NCBI RefSeq assembly: GCF_000803315.1 | Contig: NZ_JRMH01000001.1 | Coordinates: 248,001 to 312,000, forward strand | Direction: 5' to 3' | Source of the DNA: Pectobacterium actinidiae | Lineage (GTDB): Bacteria > Pseudomonadota > Gammaproteobacteria > Enterobacterales > Enterobacteriaceae | DNA: 64,000 nucleotides | Shown: in pieces, positions 8,889 through 17,280 of the stretch | How the letters are laid out: every line of letters begins with the position of its first letter | Numbering within the stretch: position 1 is the first letter of the stretch | The notes under the pieces: model-generated | What the model was told of the DNA's origin: nothing | Database searches by the model: none | The model's input: only the letters and a program-made list of their open reading frames with translations | Translations under genes and position numbers: made by a program

Positions 8889-9353
8889 ATGTCGCTCACA
8901 TTGCTTGAGAAGATTGATTCATGTTACCTGGCATTGAACGGTACTTCACTGCCTTCCCCTGCTGGTTTGGTCGACCGCTATCGATGGCTGCATGAACAGG
9001 CTCCTTGTAGTCTGTTAGCACAAGGAACAGGGGACGAACCTCGCTTTATTTATGCCAATCGCTATGCGCTCGATTGTTTTGGATACACTGAAGCGGAAAT
9101 GCTGGCATTGCCTTCCCGACTGAGTGCTGAAGCCGTTTTACAGCCAGCCCGGCTACAGTTTCTTGAAAATGTGTCTCAGCGGGGAATTGCCTATGACTAC
9201 ACCGGAATTCGGGTTAGAAAAAATGGCCAAACATTTCCGATTTACGGTGGTGTGGTCTGGCAATTACGTCATCAGGACGGAGCATCCTGGGGAATGGCTG
9301 CATTATTCTGGCGTGAAGCGCATCAGCGCCCGGGTTGGTTCCGGCAGAATTAA
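8889..9353 (+). CDS. MEKHLA-domain (PAS-like) protein
   Basis: Small cytoplasmic sensor-like protein of 154 aa. The central region, FIYANRYALDCFGYTEAEML followed by GIAYDYTGIRVRKNGQTFPI, is a PAS-fold signature of the MEKHLA family, which occurs alone in bacteria and as a domain in plant HD-ZIP III proteins. No output domain is present, so its role is unknown. The ATG follows AAGGAGAAGCT. It is divergent from the ABC importer operon, and the 274-bp gap between them holds no convincing gene. Confidence 0.75.
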   Translation: MSLTLLEKIDSCYLALNGTSLPSPAGLVDRYRWLHEQAPCSLLAQGTGDEPRFIYANRYALDCFGYTEAEMLALPSRLSAEAVLQPARLQFLENVSQRGIAYDYTGIRVRKNGQTFPIYGGVVWQLRHQDGASWGMAALFWREAHQRPGWFRQN

Positions 9354-9356
9354 GGA

Positions 9357-9770
9357 AGAGTAAAACGGGTGTATGGGGGAGGGTTGGCTGGATTCCTTCA
9401 TGCTATCAATCCATGTGGTGGGTTGAATATCAGTGTGGTGCCGCGTGAGATTATGAGTTACTGAACTGTTAGTATTTTACAAAAAAATAACCGAAAATAT
9501 GTTTGTCGGCTATTTATTGGAAAGTTGTTCTTCGTTTTATCGGAGGAAATATACATTTCGTATACGTTATAGAAGCTGGTTTTTCAATTATTGAATAAAA
9601 GTTTCACAAAAAATCAACGCATTGTTTTATTTTCTATTTTATAAATTTTAAAACGAAGTTCCTAATAACAAAATATACTAGAGAAATTGTTAGATATATC
9701 AATTAACATCTTTATCAGTCCATAATACCTATGTAAGAATATAACCTTTAATGGTTAGATTGGTAAAAAA
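9357..9770. other. AT-rich 414-bp gap, no gene seen
   Basis: No reading frame with a plausible start and ribosome site occurs on either strand. The only structure seen is an imperfect inverted repeat, AATAACCGA at 9486-9494 and TCGGCTATT at 9506-9514, which could be a weak terminator. The right half is very AT-rich and presumably carries the yagU promoter. Confidence 0.4.
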
Positions 9771-10385
9771 ATGAACTTTTTTGAACAAACGCCTCCGTCT
9801 CGTAGACGTTATGGCTTAGCTGCTTTTATTGGTTTGATTGCTGGTATTGTTTCCTCTTTTGTTAAGTGGGGCGCAGAAAATCCGCTTCCTCCACGTAGCC
9901 CTACTGATATGTTTAGTAGTGCTTGTGTGCCTGAATCACTGATTAGAGCCGCTGAGCAAATTGATTGTTCTCGTAATTTCCTTAACCCTCCCTACATCTT
10001 TTTACGCGATTGGCTTGGCGTTGTTGATCCTAATGCGGCGGTTTATACCTTTGCCGGCCACGTATTCAATTGGGTTGGTGTGACGCATATCATTTTCTCT
10101 ATTGTTTTCGCTGTAGGTTATTGCGTCGTTGCAGAAGTATTTCCTAAAATAAAATTATGGCAAGGTCTGTTGGCTGGTGCGCTGGCTCAACTGTTTGTCC
10201 ATATGATTTCATTCCCATTGATGGGGCTTACGCCATCTCTGTTTGTTCTTCCTTGGTATGAACATGTGTCAGAGATCGTCGGTCACCTGATTTGGTTCTG
10301 GTCTATTGAAATTATTCGTCGTGATTTACGTAATCGTATGACTCGCGAACCGGATCCTGAAATTCCGTTGAACGCAACACGATAA
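9771..10385 (+). CDS. yagU: YagU family inner-membrane protein (DUF1440)
   Basis: Inner-membrane protein of 204 aa, closely similar along its length to E. coli YagU (begins [19 protein letters not shown], ends [12 protein letters not shown]). Several hydrophobic segments are visible ([51 protein letters not shown]). In E. coli it has been linked to acid resistance; the biochemical function is unknown. The gene stands alone, with AT-rich upstream DNA and a bidirectional terminator about 95 bp downstream. Confidence 0.9.
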   Translation: MNFFEQTPPSRRRYGLAAFIGLIAGIVSSFVKWGAENPLPPRSPTDMFSSACVPESLIRAAEQIDCSRNFLNPPYIFLRDWLGVVDPNAAVYTFAGHVFNWVGVTHIIFSIVFAVGYCVVAEVFPKIKLWQGLLAGALAQLFVHMISFPLMGLTPSLFVLPWYEHVSEIVGHLIWFWSIEIIRRDLRNRMTREPDPEIPLNATR

Positions 10386-10413
10386 GCTGTGATTTTATTT
10401 TAGATAATGTTAA

Positions 10414-10449
10414 ATAGTGCGATTTCTATTCTTTTCAGTTTCGCACTAT
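10414..10449. repeat. 9-bp inverted repeat downstream of yagU
   Basis: ATAGTGCGA (10414-10422) and TCGCACTAT (10441-10449) are perfect complements separated by 18 nt, with no U-run after them. It may be an RNA stem processed at the yagU 3' end. Confidence 0.4.
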
Positions 10450-10479
10450 AAATTAACAGTAAATATCTACGTCTATTCT

Positions 10480-10512
10480 AAAACGCCTTGAAACTTTCTC
10501 AGGGCGTTTTTT
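10480..10512. terminator. Bidirectional terminator between yagU and the immunity-gene operon
   Basis: Stem AAAACGCC (10480-10487) pairs with GGCGTTTT (10503-10510), followed by two more T on the plus strand; A-rich bases precede it, so it also reads as a weaker terminator on the minus strand. It lies just before the stop codon of the convergent gene at 10513. Confidence 0.75.
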
Positions 10513-10860
10513 CTATTCTGTCTCGTACGTCCAAATGTCCTCATACCCTGTCCGGTCAATGATGAATTTCGTCCCTTCGGGTAAAAATAGATAGGGCACG
10601 ACTTCAGGCAAAGTTTCCGCTAAGTGATGGGTGTGAAGCGCCTGATAAAAACCACTTTCGGCTGAATGTTCACCGCAGTGGATAAACCAGCTTATCGTGC
10701 CGTTTTCAGGTAATGAAATTCGGGTTCCGTAAATGGGCGAATTTTGTAAGGTATCTAAAGCAATCGCGACCATTTCCTCGGGGGGATGCGGCGTTAACTG
10801 GTGTTTATCGCAAGTCTGCTTCTGTTGTGCACTGGGTAGGGAGCGATCCGCGTTTTGCAT
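10513..10860 (-). CDS. Putative immunity protein, Imm33/DUF2185-like
   Basis: Small cytoplasmic protein of 115 aa. The pattern SWFIHCGEHSAESGFYQALH, then HLAETLPEVVPYLFLPEGTKF and a terminal YEDIW, resembles the Imm33 (DUF2185) fold found among immunity proteins of polymorphic toxin systems. This is family recall, not a search. It is last of three collinear minus-strand genes (Imm10-like, DUF4265-like, this). No toxin is encoded beside it. A Met at residue 30 preceded by GAGGAA is an alternative start. Confidence 0.6.
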   Translation of the reverse strand: MQNADRSLPSAQQKQTCDKHQLTPHPPEEMVAIALDTLQNSPIYGTRISLPENGTISWFIHCGEHSAESGFYQALHTHHLAETLPEVVPYLFLPEGTKFIIDRTGYEDIWTYETE

Positions 10861-10939
10861 GGTTAAATCCGCTGTGGTTTTTTGTGCATTCGAGATTTCC
10901 GCAATACGCTATTTTACTTGGGGGCTGGCCGATGGGGAC

Positions 10940-11401
10940 TTAGCTATCCAGCCACCAATTTAAAAGCGTTTCGTCTTCATCGTCATCAATATTCTTATAA
11001 ATGTTCGCGAAGTACCATTGAACCCCTGTTTTTTCGCGAAAGACATCGAAAACGTCGGCAATCTTATCCATTCCATTTCTTGCTGGAACGGCCAACGTCA
11101 AGTTTCCTTGATAGACACCGTCTAAGGTGCCATTGAGTTGGCTCGCCACATTCTTTTCTAAACTGGCGATATCTTCAGGTGGAAGGTAGTCGGCATAGAT
11201 ATGGATGCAAAAATTACCGCCTCTTTGCAACACTTCAGGATGTGCATGCTCGTCGTTAATTCGGAAGATATCCCCGCGTGCTAAATTTAACGCAAGGCCG
11301 GGAGAAGACAGCAATTCGTAAGTGTCCTTCTCGATTTCTCTGACCGGTAATACCTCAAAGGCTGGTCCATCGTTATTTGCTACATATACACGAACTAACA
11401 T
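10940..11401 (-). CDS. DUF4265-like protein, probable immunity-cluster member
   Basis: Protein of 153 aa from the ATG at 11401. The segment FEVLPVREIEKDTYELLSSP followed by LNLARGDIFRI is the DUF4265 pattern, a family common beside toxin/immunity genes. The frame stays open to a TTG at 11491, 27 bp after the Imm10-like stop, which would add 30 residues. Neither start has a good ribosome site; I prefer the ATG because the family begins near it. It is the middle gene of the minus-strand immunity set. Confidence 0.6.
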   Translation of the reverse strand: MLVRVYVANNDGPAFEVLPVREIEKDTYELLSSPGLALNLARGDIFRINDEHAHPEVLQRGGNFCIHIYADYLPPEDIASLEKNVASQLNGTLDGVYQGNLTLAVPARNGMDKIADVFDVFREKTGVQWYFANIYKNIDDDEDETLLNWWLDS

Positions 11402-11518
11402 AGGTGAGCGGTTACCACTATTTGTGTCGGTGAAGTAAAACAATGTCCCGATGTTATCCCAAAAAGAGGTTTTCGTGTCTTTTTTCCACAAGCCCGTTTT
11501 ACGTATAGTAGACTTCGG

Positions 11519-11905
11519 CTATGACCGAGAGATGTATGTTGGCGTATCGATAAATATTTCCTGAAGCGAGGCTTCGATGTCGTCAATGGTTGCCAACGGA
11601 GGCGAAATCTCTATCTCAATCGTTTCTATTTCTTTGCACCAGTTCGTTGTGCCTGAGAAAGTAAAAATGATGTTGTTTGCCGTCACCAAAACAGTATCAA
11701 TACCGCCATATCCAGCTACGCCTGGATTGCCAATCTCAACATAATAGGTATCTTGGCCCAGTTCTTCATCTTGCTCGTCAGGTTCTTCTGCCCGTTGCAA
11801 AATGAGAAAATGCTGTGGGTCATCTGCACTGTCTGCGAATCCAATCGTCAAAACACCCTCTTCAGAGGACGCATCATAATAGGCTGCTGGAAATATCACG
11901 TTCAT
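11519..11905 (-). CDS. Imm10-like immunity protein
   Basis: Acidic 128-aa protein. The sequences LTIGFADSADDPQHFLILQR, DTYYVEIGNPGVAGYGGID and LQEIFIDTP follow the Imm10 family pattern, in which the protein neutralises a cognate polymorphic-toxin tip. The ATG is preceded by AGGAGAAAGCC, a good ribosome site. No intact toxin gene is upstream; only a 79-codon frame with a basic tail precedes it. Assignment rests on remembered family features. Confidence 0.65.
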   Translation of the reverse strand: MNVIFPAAYYDASSEEGVLTIGFADSADDPQHFLILQRAEEPDEQDEELGQDTYYVEIGNPGVAGYGGIDTVLVTANNIIFTFSGTTNWCKEIETIEIEISPPLATIDDIEASLQEIFIDTPTYISRS

Positions 11906-11943
11906 GGCTTTCTCCTGCTGTCTTATCTATCAGAACTTAACCT

Positions 11944-12183
11944 TTATCTCTCATCAAGATTGCGTTTGGCGATTCTGATGACGGCTTCTTTCGTGGCTGA
12001 CCTATCATATTCATTTTGTTGGAACTTATCACGCGGCGCTGGGCGTTGACAGCCGTGACGTGATGAAATCACTTTTTTCACTATCTGTGGCAATATCGAT
12101 GTCAGAATGGAAACCGCTTGATAGAAAAAAGAGTGAATAGGGCTGCTCATGACAAAAGCGACGATGTTGCTTGATATACCCAT
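11944..12183 (-). CDS. Small basic ORF upstream of the Imm10-like gene (possible toxin remnant)
   Basis: 79 codons ending 38 bp before the Imm10-like start, in the same direction. The last 40 residues are highly charged (SSRHGCQRPAPRDKF, then YDRSATKEAVIRIAKRN), unlike a random frame. The N-terminal part overlaps the divergent gene at 12149 by 35 bp, which suggests that only the 3' end is genuine. A toxin C-terminus whose 5' end has been lost is one explanation. I do not recognise a family. Confidence 0.3.
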   Translation of the reverse strand: MGISSNIVAFVMSSPIHSFFYQAVSILTSILPQIVKKVISSRHGCQRPAPRDKFQQNEYDRSATKEAVIRIAKRNLDER

Positions 12184-12814
12184 CGTGAATTCGACGCTTG
12201 GCGATCTCAGAAAACAATTTCAGGCGTTTGATGCAACCGGTTCTTATCCGATTTATCTGGCGTGTTGTGATGCGGTAGATGAGTGGCGGTTTTCTGATGG
12301 CGACTATTTTGGGCACTTACCTTACAGCGATGAGCGTATGGGATTTTCGCCGCCTCGGCTCATGAAAAGGAAATACGCTAATGTGGATGAGGCACGCTGG
12401 CTGGGGAAATATTGCTCCGGTTTCTCGGGTGGTCGTCATGTTATTACGATCTCCCCGGGGCAGAAGGGCGTTCAGGCAATTCAGGCAACGCTCTATGACC
12501 GAACTGGCGATGTGTTAGAGATTACGACGCTTGGTTTCAAGGGAATGGATCGTCCAGAAGGCAGTGAAGCAAAATTGCTTGGCTTGGGGAGGATGCTGCA
12601 ATTAGATGATCATGCGAGGATTTATGTCGGTGTGGGTATCATGGAGGCTTTTGCCGTATTTCGTTACCAGTATTCTCCTTCTGGCCGCGTGCTGTCCGGC
12701 AGAGCGTTTTCCAAAGGATGGCCCTGTGAAGATGAATGGTTCTGTCACTACGATAATGACGGGCAACTGATTGAAATAACCTCTGGAAAGGCGTCTGTTT
12801 GGCGGAAGAAGTGA
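12149..12814 (+). CDS. Unknown protein in immunity-gene cluster
   Basis: Soluble 221-aa protein without signal peptide or membrane segment. I do not recognise its family. It has regularly spaced aromatic residues (EWRFSDGDYFGHLPYSDERM), HVITISPGQKGVQAIQATLYD and a C-terminal QLIEITSGKASVW, the last like beta-strand repeats seen in some immunity folds. AGGG lies about 6 nt before the ATG. It is first of three collinear plus-strand genes (this, a DUF1963-like gene, a SUKH gene), which suggests an immunity role by context only. Confidence 0.65.
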   Translation: MTKATMLLDIPIVNSTLGDLRKQFQAFDATGSYPIYLACCDAVDEWRFSDGDYFGHLPYSDERMGFSPPRLMKRKYANVDEARWLGKYCSGFSGGRHVITISPGQKGVQAIQATLYDRTGDVLEITTLGFKGMDRPEGSEAKLLGLGRMLQLDDHARIYVGVGIMEAFAVFRYQYSPSGRVLSGRAFSKGWPCEDEWFCHYDNDGQLIEITSGKASVWRKK

Positions 12815-12862
12815 GCCCTTTAAACCTCCTGCTGGTATTAATAATGGAGACGAGAAATACTG

Positions 12863-13459
12863 ATGTACGATGAACTGATTTTTACCCATGGACCGCATGC
12901 GTCCCATGATGCCTATGTTGGCGGCGGGGCTTATTTACCCAGTGAAATGTCCTGGCCACTCTCTGCTGATGGAATCCCTCTTACCCATCTGGTTTCTTTT
13001 CCCGGTGCGTGGTTCTCACCGTCATTCGTACCGAAGCACTATTGGATATCTGTATTTATCCCCTACTTGCCGGGGGAGGTTTTTCATTACCGCAAGCTGC
13101 GTGCGATTGAGGGTAATTCTGAGGCGATTGTTTTGGGATATATCCGCTCTGAAGTTGAGCGCAACGAAGCCGCTAATCCCATTATCGATCGCGGAAGCAT
13201 CCATATATCAAGAAGTGCGGATTCAGATGATGATGAAAATTTAGCCTCTAAGTTAGATGGCATTGATGCCTGGCTGCAAGGGGTGATCACATCAAATATA
13301 GGGCAGAGAAGAGTGTCTATTTATGGGGGCGATCTCGATGCTGCGCTGCCACGTCATAAAGGAATACTCTCGGATGGCATGGGCTATCTCTTTTTAGATG
13401 AGCGTTTCTGGGATAAAACAGCAAATGCGTGTGGCCGATTTTTTCTACAACTTGGCTAA
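12863..13459 (+). CDS. DUF1963-like protein
   Basis: 198-aa soluble protein. The opening GGGAYLPSEMSWPLSADG with LTHLVSFPGAWF, and the closing GMGYLFLDERFWD with GRFFLQLG, follow the DUF1963 (YwqG) pattern of a pseudo-duplicated fold found in toxin-immunity neighbourhoods. GGAGACGAG precedes the ATG. A broken paralogue lies at 14787-15194 on the other strand; both share the ending pattern K-GI-W-Q, SHKGI or RHKGI, and GYLxL. Confidence 0.65.
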   Translation: MYDELIFTHGPHASHDAYVGGGAYLPSEMSWPLSADGIPLTHLVSFPGAWFSPSFVPKHYWISVFIPYLPGEVFHYRKLRAIEGNSEAIVLGYIRSEVERNEAANPIIDRGSIHISRSADSDDDENLASKLDGIDAWLQGVITSNIGQRRVSIYGGDLDAALPRHKGILSDGMGYLFLDERFWDKTANACGRFFLQLG

Positions 13460-13501
13460 CGCCCTGACCAACATACGAGACGTTTTACTACGCGAGGAAG
13501 T

Positions 13502-13930
13502 ATGACCAGAGTCCGCGTTATTGGCACATCGGTAGCCGCTATTCAAGCCGCAGAGCATGAGTTAGGTCGTAAGCTGCCTCTCTCTTTTTCGGACTGGCTT
13601 CTGGTGAATAATGGAAGAGCGCTTGGCGCATTAACGATATTTCCGGTATTTGATGCTCGCGACCCGAGAAAAACATGGGAATCAATCGTTCGGCATTTTA
13701 AAGAAGGCTGGCAGGCGTGGCTGAGCAATTTTTCCGATACGGCACAGGATTTCTCGACCCTTCTGCCTTTTGCGGAGTGTGGTACGGGAGATTATTACTG
13801 TTTTGATTACGCTGTATTAGCGAAAACAGGGGAGCCGATTATTGTTTTATGGTCACATGAAACGGGAGAAACAACCCAGCAAGCGGATAATTTTGGCGCG
13901 TTCCTGACGATGTCAGAGCGGATTGGGTAA
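13502..13930 (+). CDS. SMI1/KNR4 (SUKH-1) family immunity protein
   Basis: 142-aa cytoplasmic protein. The SUKH-1 signature is clear: AAIQAAEHELGRKLPLSFSDWLLVNNG at the start, LLPFAECGTGDYYCFDYA in the middle, and IIVLWSHETGE then NFGAFL at the end. The family is a major class of immunity proteins against polymorphic and contact-dependent toxins. GAGGAAGT precedes the ATG. Its last 18 bp overlap the convergent gene at 13913. Confidence 0.8.
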   Translation: MTRVRVIGTSVAAIQAAEHELGRKLPLSFSDWLLVNNGRALGALTIFPVFDARDPRKTWESIVRHFKEGWQAWLSNFSDTAQDFSTLLPFAECGTGDYYCFDYAVLAKTGEPIIVLWSHETGETTQQADNFGAFLTMSERIG

Positions 13931-14251
13931 CACTTTAAGGCGAAAAGCCTCGCTAAGTTCTACTTCGTCTTCGGTATCCCCATCTTCAAAACATTTGAAC
14001 GCTTTCCCGCTGAGTGTTTCTTGCACGAGTACGTACAGATCGACAGATTTAACATTAATCTGAAGCCACAGTGAGCCATCGCCTTCATCGGTTAGGCGGA
14101 CGTCATAATCAGCGCGATTGTTTAGGGAGTTGTCTTTTAAATAGACATCACCGTTTTCGGCACGAATGCAGGCTTCACTGCGTTTAATCGTGCTCATAAT
14201 ATGTTGAGCAACGGAGGCATTATCAAAGACTAATTTGTACTCATAGCTCAT
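13913..14251 (-). CDS. Unknown small protein of the immunity cluster
   Basis: 112-aa soluble acidic protein from the ATG at 14251, which has GAGA upstream; an in-frame ATG two codons earlier is an alternative. It reads MSYEYKLVFDNASVAQHIM, then VYLKDNSLNNRADYDVRL and SLWLQINVKSVDLYVLVQ, suggesting an alpha/beta fold of the type used by immunity proteins. I do not recognise the family. It follows the gene at 14299-14706 in the same direction. Confidence 0.6.
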   Translation of the reverse strand: MSYEYKLVFDNASVAQHIMSTIKRSEACIRAENGDVYLKDNSLNNRADYDVRLTDEGDGSLWLQINVKSVDLYVLVQETLSGKAFKCFEDGDTEDEVELSEAFRLKVLPNPL

Positions 14252-14298
14252 GTTCATCTCAATATTCGTGCCATACGGGATACGCTATGTATTTTTAG

Positions 14299-14706
14299 TT
14301 AACGCTCAGGTAACTCGATATTATTTTGGGACAAAATAGAGACTATCTTGCCTACAAACTCAGCCGGAAGCGTGGTTGGTGTTCCGTACATATCCACAAT
14401 GCCGACCTCTACCGTGATATCAACAAGATAAGAGAATGTTTCAATATCCTGTGGTGACATCGACAGGGTAAGATCTTGCGGTATCTCGTCCCCCCGGCCA
14501 TTAAGCGCTAATAATGCCCCTTTTCTTTCCCATTCAACCAGACTATCACTTTCAGGGTAACGATTAAGGTGATCTATCAACGCGTCGATTGCAGGATGTT
14601 GAATCAATTTGGCGTGGCAATAGGCCTGCAAACAAGCGGAGGCATAGCGTTGCAACTCTCTCGGGGAAAGCCGGGCTATGTTGTTAAAAACGTCTGACAT
14701 CTTCAT
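14299..14706 (-). CDS. Unknown small protein of the immunity cluster
   Basis: 135-aa soluble protein, mainly helical at the N-terminus (LSPRELQRYASACLQAYCHA, then AIDALIDHLNRYPESDSLVEWE), with a shorter strand-rich C-terminus. No family recognised. GGGAAATGA precedes the ATGs; initiation at the third codon (14700) is equally possible. It lies between a broken DUF1963-like gene and the gene at 13913-14251 on the same strand. Confidence 0.6.
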   Translation of the reverse strand: MKMSDVFNNIARLSPRELQRYASACLQAYCHAKLIQHPAIDALIDHLNRYPESDSLVEWERKGALLALNGRGDEIPQDLTLSMSPQDIETFSYLVDITVEVGIVDMYGTPTTLPAEFVGKIVSILSQNNIELPER

Positions 14707-14786
14707 TTCCCAGTACGTTCCTATGTAGGAATATTTTCATTTCGGGATAAGCCGCTAGCCCAATACTGCATTTATCAATGTGTACC

Positions 14787-15194
14787 TTATGAGGTTTGAA
14801 TAAGGAACTCACCGGCCTGAAGATCCTCGCCGCTAATGTCTTGCTTCAATAGCAAGTATCCCAAGCCACCCACAAAAATACCTTTATGGCTGGGGGCAGA
14901 TTTATTTAGGCGGGAGTGGTTAATTTGTAGAATGTAGCGCAGACCTTCACGCGTTTCTTCTTCCTGAATCCAGGCTGGAATGCCTGCAATTTTGGCAATA
15001 CCATTCTCATCACTGTCGCCACGCTTCAAGCGCGTTATCATTCCTATTTTTCCGCTCCATCAATCGAACCGCGACAAACTTACCGTCAGGTAATCATCAG
15101 TGTCAATCATCGACGATTCTGCAACTTCTCCACTGGCAGTCATCTCGGAGAATATGAATAAACCTGAAAAGGCACAGCGATAAGGAACGGTCAT
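14787..15194 (-). pseudogene. DUF1963-like gene interrupted by an in-frame TGA
   Basis: The ATG at 15194 starts MTVPYRCAFSGLFIFSEM and runs 44 codons to a TGA at 15060-15062. The same frame continues without another stop to 14787 (RLKRGDSDENGIAKIAGIPAW, HKGIFVGGLGYLLLKQDI, GEFLIQTS). The second half resembles the C-terminal half of the intact gene at 12863-13459. The GGG-P-WP N-terminal half of the family is absent, so the gene appears both truncated and nonsense-mutated. An 84-codon ORF from the ATG at 15041 might still be translated. Confidence 0.65.
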
Positions 15195-15283
15195 TCGTAT
15201 TGTTCACGTTCTTCTTTGATGGCGTGTAGCAAGATTGTCGGAGGGATGAGAAAGCCGTGTTCACCTGCGGAATGCCATCGCAT
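15191..15283 (-). pseudogene. C-terminal gene fragment abutting rhaT
   Basis: Thirty codons (MRWHSAGEHGFLIPP, then LLHAIKEEREQYE) end in a TGA that overlaps the next ATG by 4 bp, the usual coupling of two operon genes. Upstream the frame runs back into rhaT coding sequence in another frame, so only a gene tail remains. I read it as the scar where the accessory block was joined to the rhaT 3' end. The family is not recognised. Confidence 0.4.
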
Positions 15284-15324
15284 TCGGTACTCGCTTTGTG
15301 GCACCGAACGCGATGATAAGGCGC

Positions 15325-16359
15325 TTACACGGCCATTCCTAGTCCGACGATATTCGCTGCCAGAATAATGACCATGCAGCCGAGAACCAGCACGCGTACT
15401 GGCTTCTGGCCAACGGCCTTCCACTCTTTAAACAGTAGACCGACGATGCCGCCGCACAGTACGTAGAAACTCATGTGCAGCATCCAACTGATATAGGTGT
15501 AATCAGCCGGAATGTTGGCGTGTCCCCAGGCATAGAAGAAGAACTGCAAATACCACATGACGCCGCCCAGAATGGCGAAGAGCGCGTTGGCAATCAGTAA
15601 CGGTTTGGCCTGTGCCAGATCGGCTTTTAATGAAATGCCCTTGCAGGTTGCCAAACGGATGAAGCAGAAACCCAGGTTGACGATAGCACCGCCGCCCATA
15701 ATCACTACGTAGCTGGGGAGGGCGACATACAACGCATTGATTCCCAGCGTTTGTGCTGCGGTGTGCATCGGTTTCGCGGCATCCATCGCAAAGGACATGC
15801 CAGCGGAGAAGATGCCGCACATCACGGCCAGAATCAGCCCTTTTTTCAGGTTGAACTCCTCCGCGCGAATGCCGAGTGCTCGCTCTTTCAGTAAGCCGGC
15901 ATAGCTGACAATGGCGACGCCAATGACTGCGACCAGCACGCCCAATAGCGTCATCCGTCCGCCCGCTGAACCAAACAGAACGGAGAACTTACCTTGCAGG
16001 ACGGGTGTCATCAGCGTACCGATAATCAACGTCACGCCGATGGCGATACCGATGCCCATCGACATGCCAAGGTAGCGCATCGTCAGGCCGTAGTTGATAT
16101 TGCCGATGCCCCACATCGCGCCGAAGAGAAAAACGGGGAGTAGGGTCGCCATATCGAACGAACCGTAATAACGCCAGAAATCAGGGAGTAGCCACCAACT
16201 GATGCTCCAGGGCAGGATAATCCACGAGAAGAAACCGCCTAATGACCACATGGTTTCCCATGACCAGTTTTTGACCTGTTTAAACGGTGCATAGAAGCAG
16301 GCTGCACTGGCTGCTCCGATGAAGTGCCAGAAAATACCCATGAAAATAGGATTGCTCAT
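15325..16359 (-). CDS. rhaT: L-rhamnose/H+ symporter RhaT
   Basis: Inner-membrane proton symporter for L-rhamnose, 344 aa with about ten hydrophobic segments. It begins [20 protein letters not shown] and contains [16 protein letters not shown] and [20 protein letters not shown], matching E. coli RhaT. The ATG at 16359 is the family start; upstream codons in the open frame match nothing. It probably depends on RhaS for expression. Unlike in E. coli, it is separated from rhaR by an accessory block. Confidence 0.95.
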   Translation of the reverse strand: MSNPIFMGIFWHFIGAASAACFYAPFKQVKNWSWETMWSLGGFFSWIILPWSISWWLLPDFWRYYGSFDMATLLPVFLFGAMWGIGNINYGLTMRYLGMSMGIGIAIGVTLIIGTLMTPVLQGKFSVLFGSAGGRMTLLGVLVAVIGVAIVSYAGLLKERALGIRAEEFNLKKGLILAVMCGIFSAGMSFAMDAAKPMHTAAQTLGINALYVALPSYVVIMGGGAIVNLGFCFIRLATCKGISLKADLAQAKPLLIANALFAILGGVMWYLQFFFYAWGHANIPADYTYISWMLHMSFYVLCGGIVGLLFKEWKAVGQKPVRVLVLGCMVIILAANIVGLGMAV

Positions 16360-16679
16360 GCGTAACCCCTTGTTTTGCTGTAAGCCTGTGTTCGGCTCTG
16401 TAGGTAGAGTACGGTGTATGATTGTTGCCAGACCTGCTGGCGCTAGACAGTGTAGGAAGGTGAAAAAAGGTGAACCTTCAGATGCGTGCCACGAGCGGCA
16501 GGAGGACGGCATCGGTTTGAAGGTGAGTGCAGGCCGGATCACAAAACGCGGAAATCATCGCTGGGGGTACGATAGGGCAGAGCATTCTGTAAATGGTGCA
16601 TTCTGTTCAAGAATTGATTAACACCACCGCAGGACTTTTCGCTATTATTTCCCTCTTTTCCACCTGCATATAGTGAGTT
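16360..16679. other. rhaT-yqhA divergent intergenic region, no gene seen
   Basis: About 320 bp that must hold the rhaT and yqhA promoters. I found no CRP site of the quality seen at rhaB and no convincing small gene. Confidence 0.4.
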
Positions 16680-17186
16680 ATGGAACGTTTTATTGAGAAT
16701 CTGATGTACTCAGCGCGCTGGCTGCTCGCTCCGGTTTATCTTGGGCTATCGCTGGGCTTGCTGGCGCTGGCGATCAAGTTTTTCCAGGAGGTGTTCCACG
16801 TCCTGCCTAATATCCTGGATATCGCTGAAGCAGATTTGGTGCTGGTGCTGCTGTCATTGATCGATATGACGCTGGTCGGCGGATTGCTGGTGATGATGAT
16901 GCTGTCCGGTTACGAGAACTTTGTCTCGGCGCTGGATATCTCTAAAGGCAGAGAAAAGCTGAACTGGCTTGGTAAGATGGACTCCGGCTCGCTGAAAAAT
17001 AAAGTTGCCGCTTCGATTGTCGCTATCTCGTCGATCCATCTGCTGCGTGTGTTCATGGATGCCCGCAATATTCCGGATAACAAGCTGATGTGGTACGTGA
17101 TTATCCATTTGACGTTTGTGTTGTCTGCACTTGTCATGGGGTATCTGGATCGCATGTCGCGTTACGAAAAAAGCAAAACGGCATAA
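16680..17186 (+). CDS. yqhA: YqhA family inner-membrane protein (UPF0114)
   Basis: 168-aa integral membrane protein of unknown function. It begins [20 protein letters not shown] and has hydrophobic segments [31 protein letters not shown] and [26 protein letters not shown] and the central [11 protein letters not shown] are conserved in UPF0114. The gene is monocistronic, divergent from rhaT. Confidence 0.92.
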   Translation: MERFIENLMYSARWLLAPVYLGLSLGLLALAIKFFQEVFHVLPNILDIAEADLVLVLLSLIDMTLVGGLLVMMMLSGYENFVSALDISKGREKLNWLGKMDSGSLKNKVAASIVAISSIHLLRVFMDARNIPDNKLMWYVIIHLTFVLSALVMGYLDRMSRYEKSKTA

Positions 17187-17280
17187 CGAACGCCGCACGG
17201 TTTGCGTAGCCAGATGAAAGAACAGATCCTATTGTTAATGAAGTGATTTTATCAACACGCTTTGTTTAACGGAGGAGATT

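Noticed and set aside
8707..8937. Plus-strand frame before the MEKHLA gene
   Set aside because: It overlaps the well-supported ATG at 8889 in another frame and has no ribosome site; the sequence has no recognisable family.
10713..11136. Overlapping plus-strand frames across the Imm33-like and DUF4265-like genes
   Set aside because: The minus-strand frames carry family patterns; the plus frames are short, mutually overlapping and start without ribosome sites.
12029..12316. Second minus-strand frame near 12.1-12.3 kb as a toxin remnant
   Set aside because: Lies opposite the plus-strand 12149 gene, has no plausible domain, and its end does not abut the Imm10-like gene.
16500..16560. CRP-like site in the rhaT promoter
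   Set aside because: A TCACA half is present but the left half is poor (TGCAG), below the quality of the rhaB sites.
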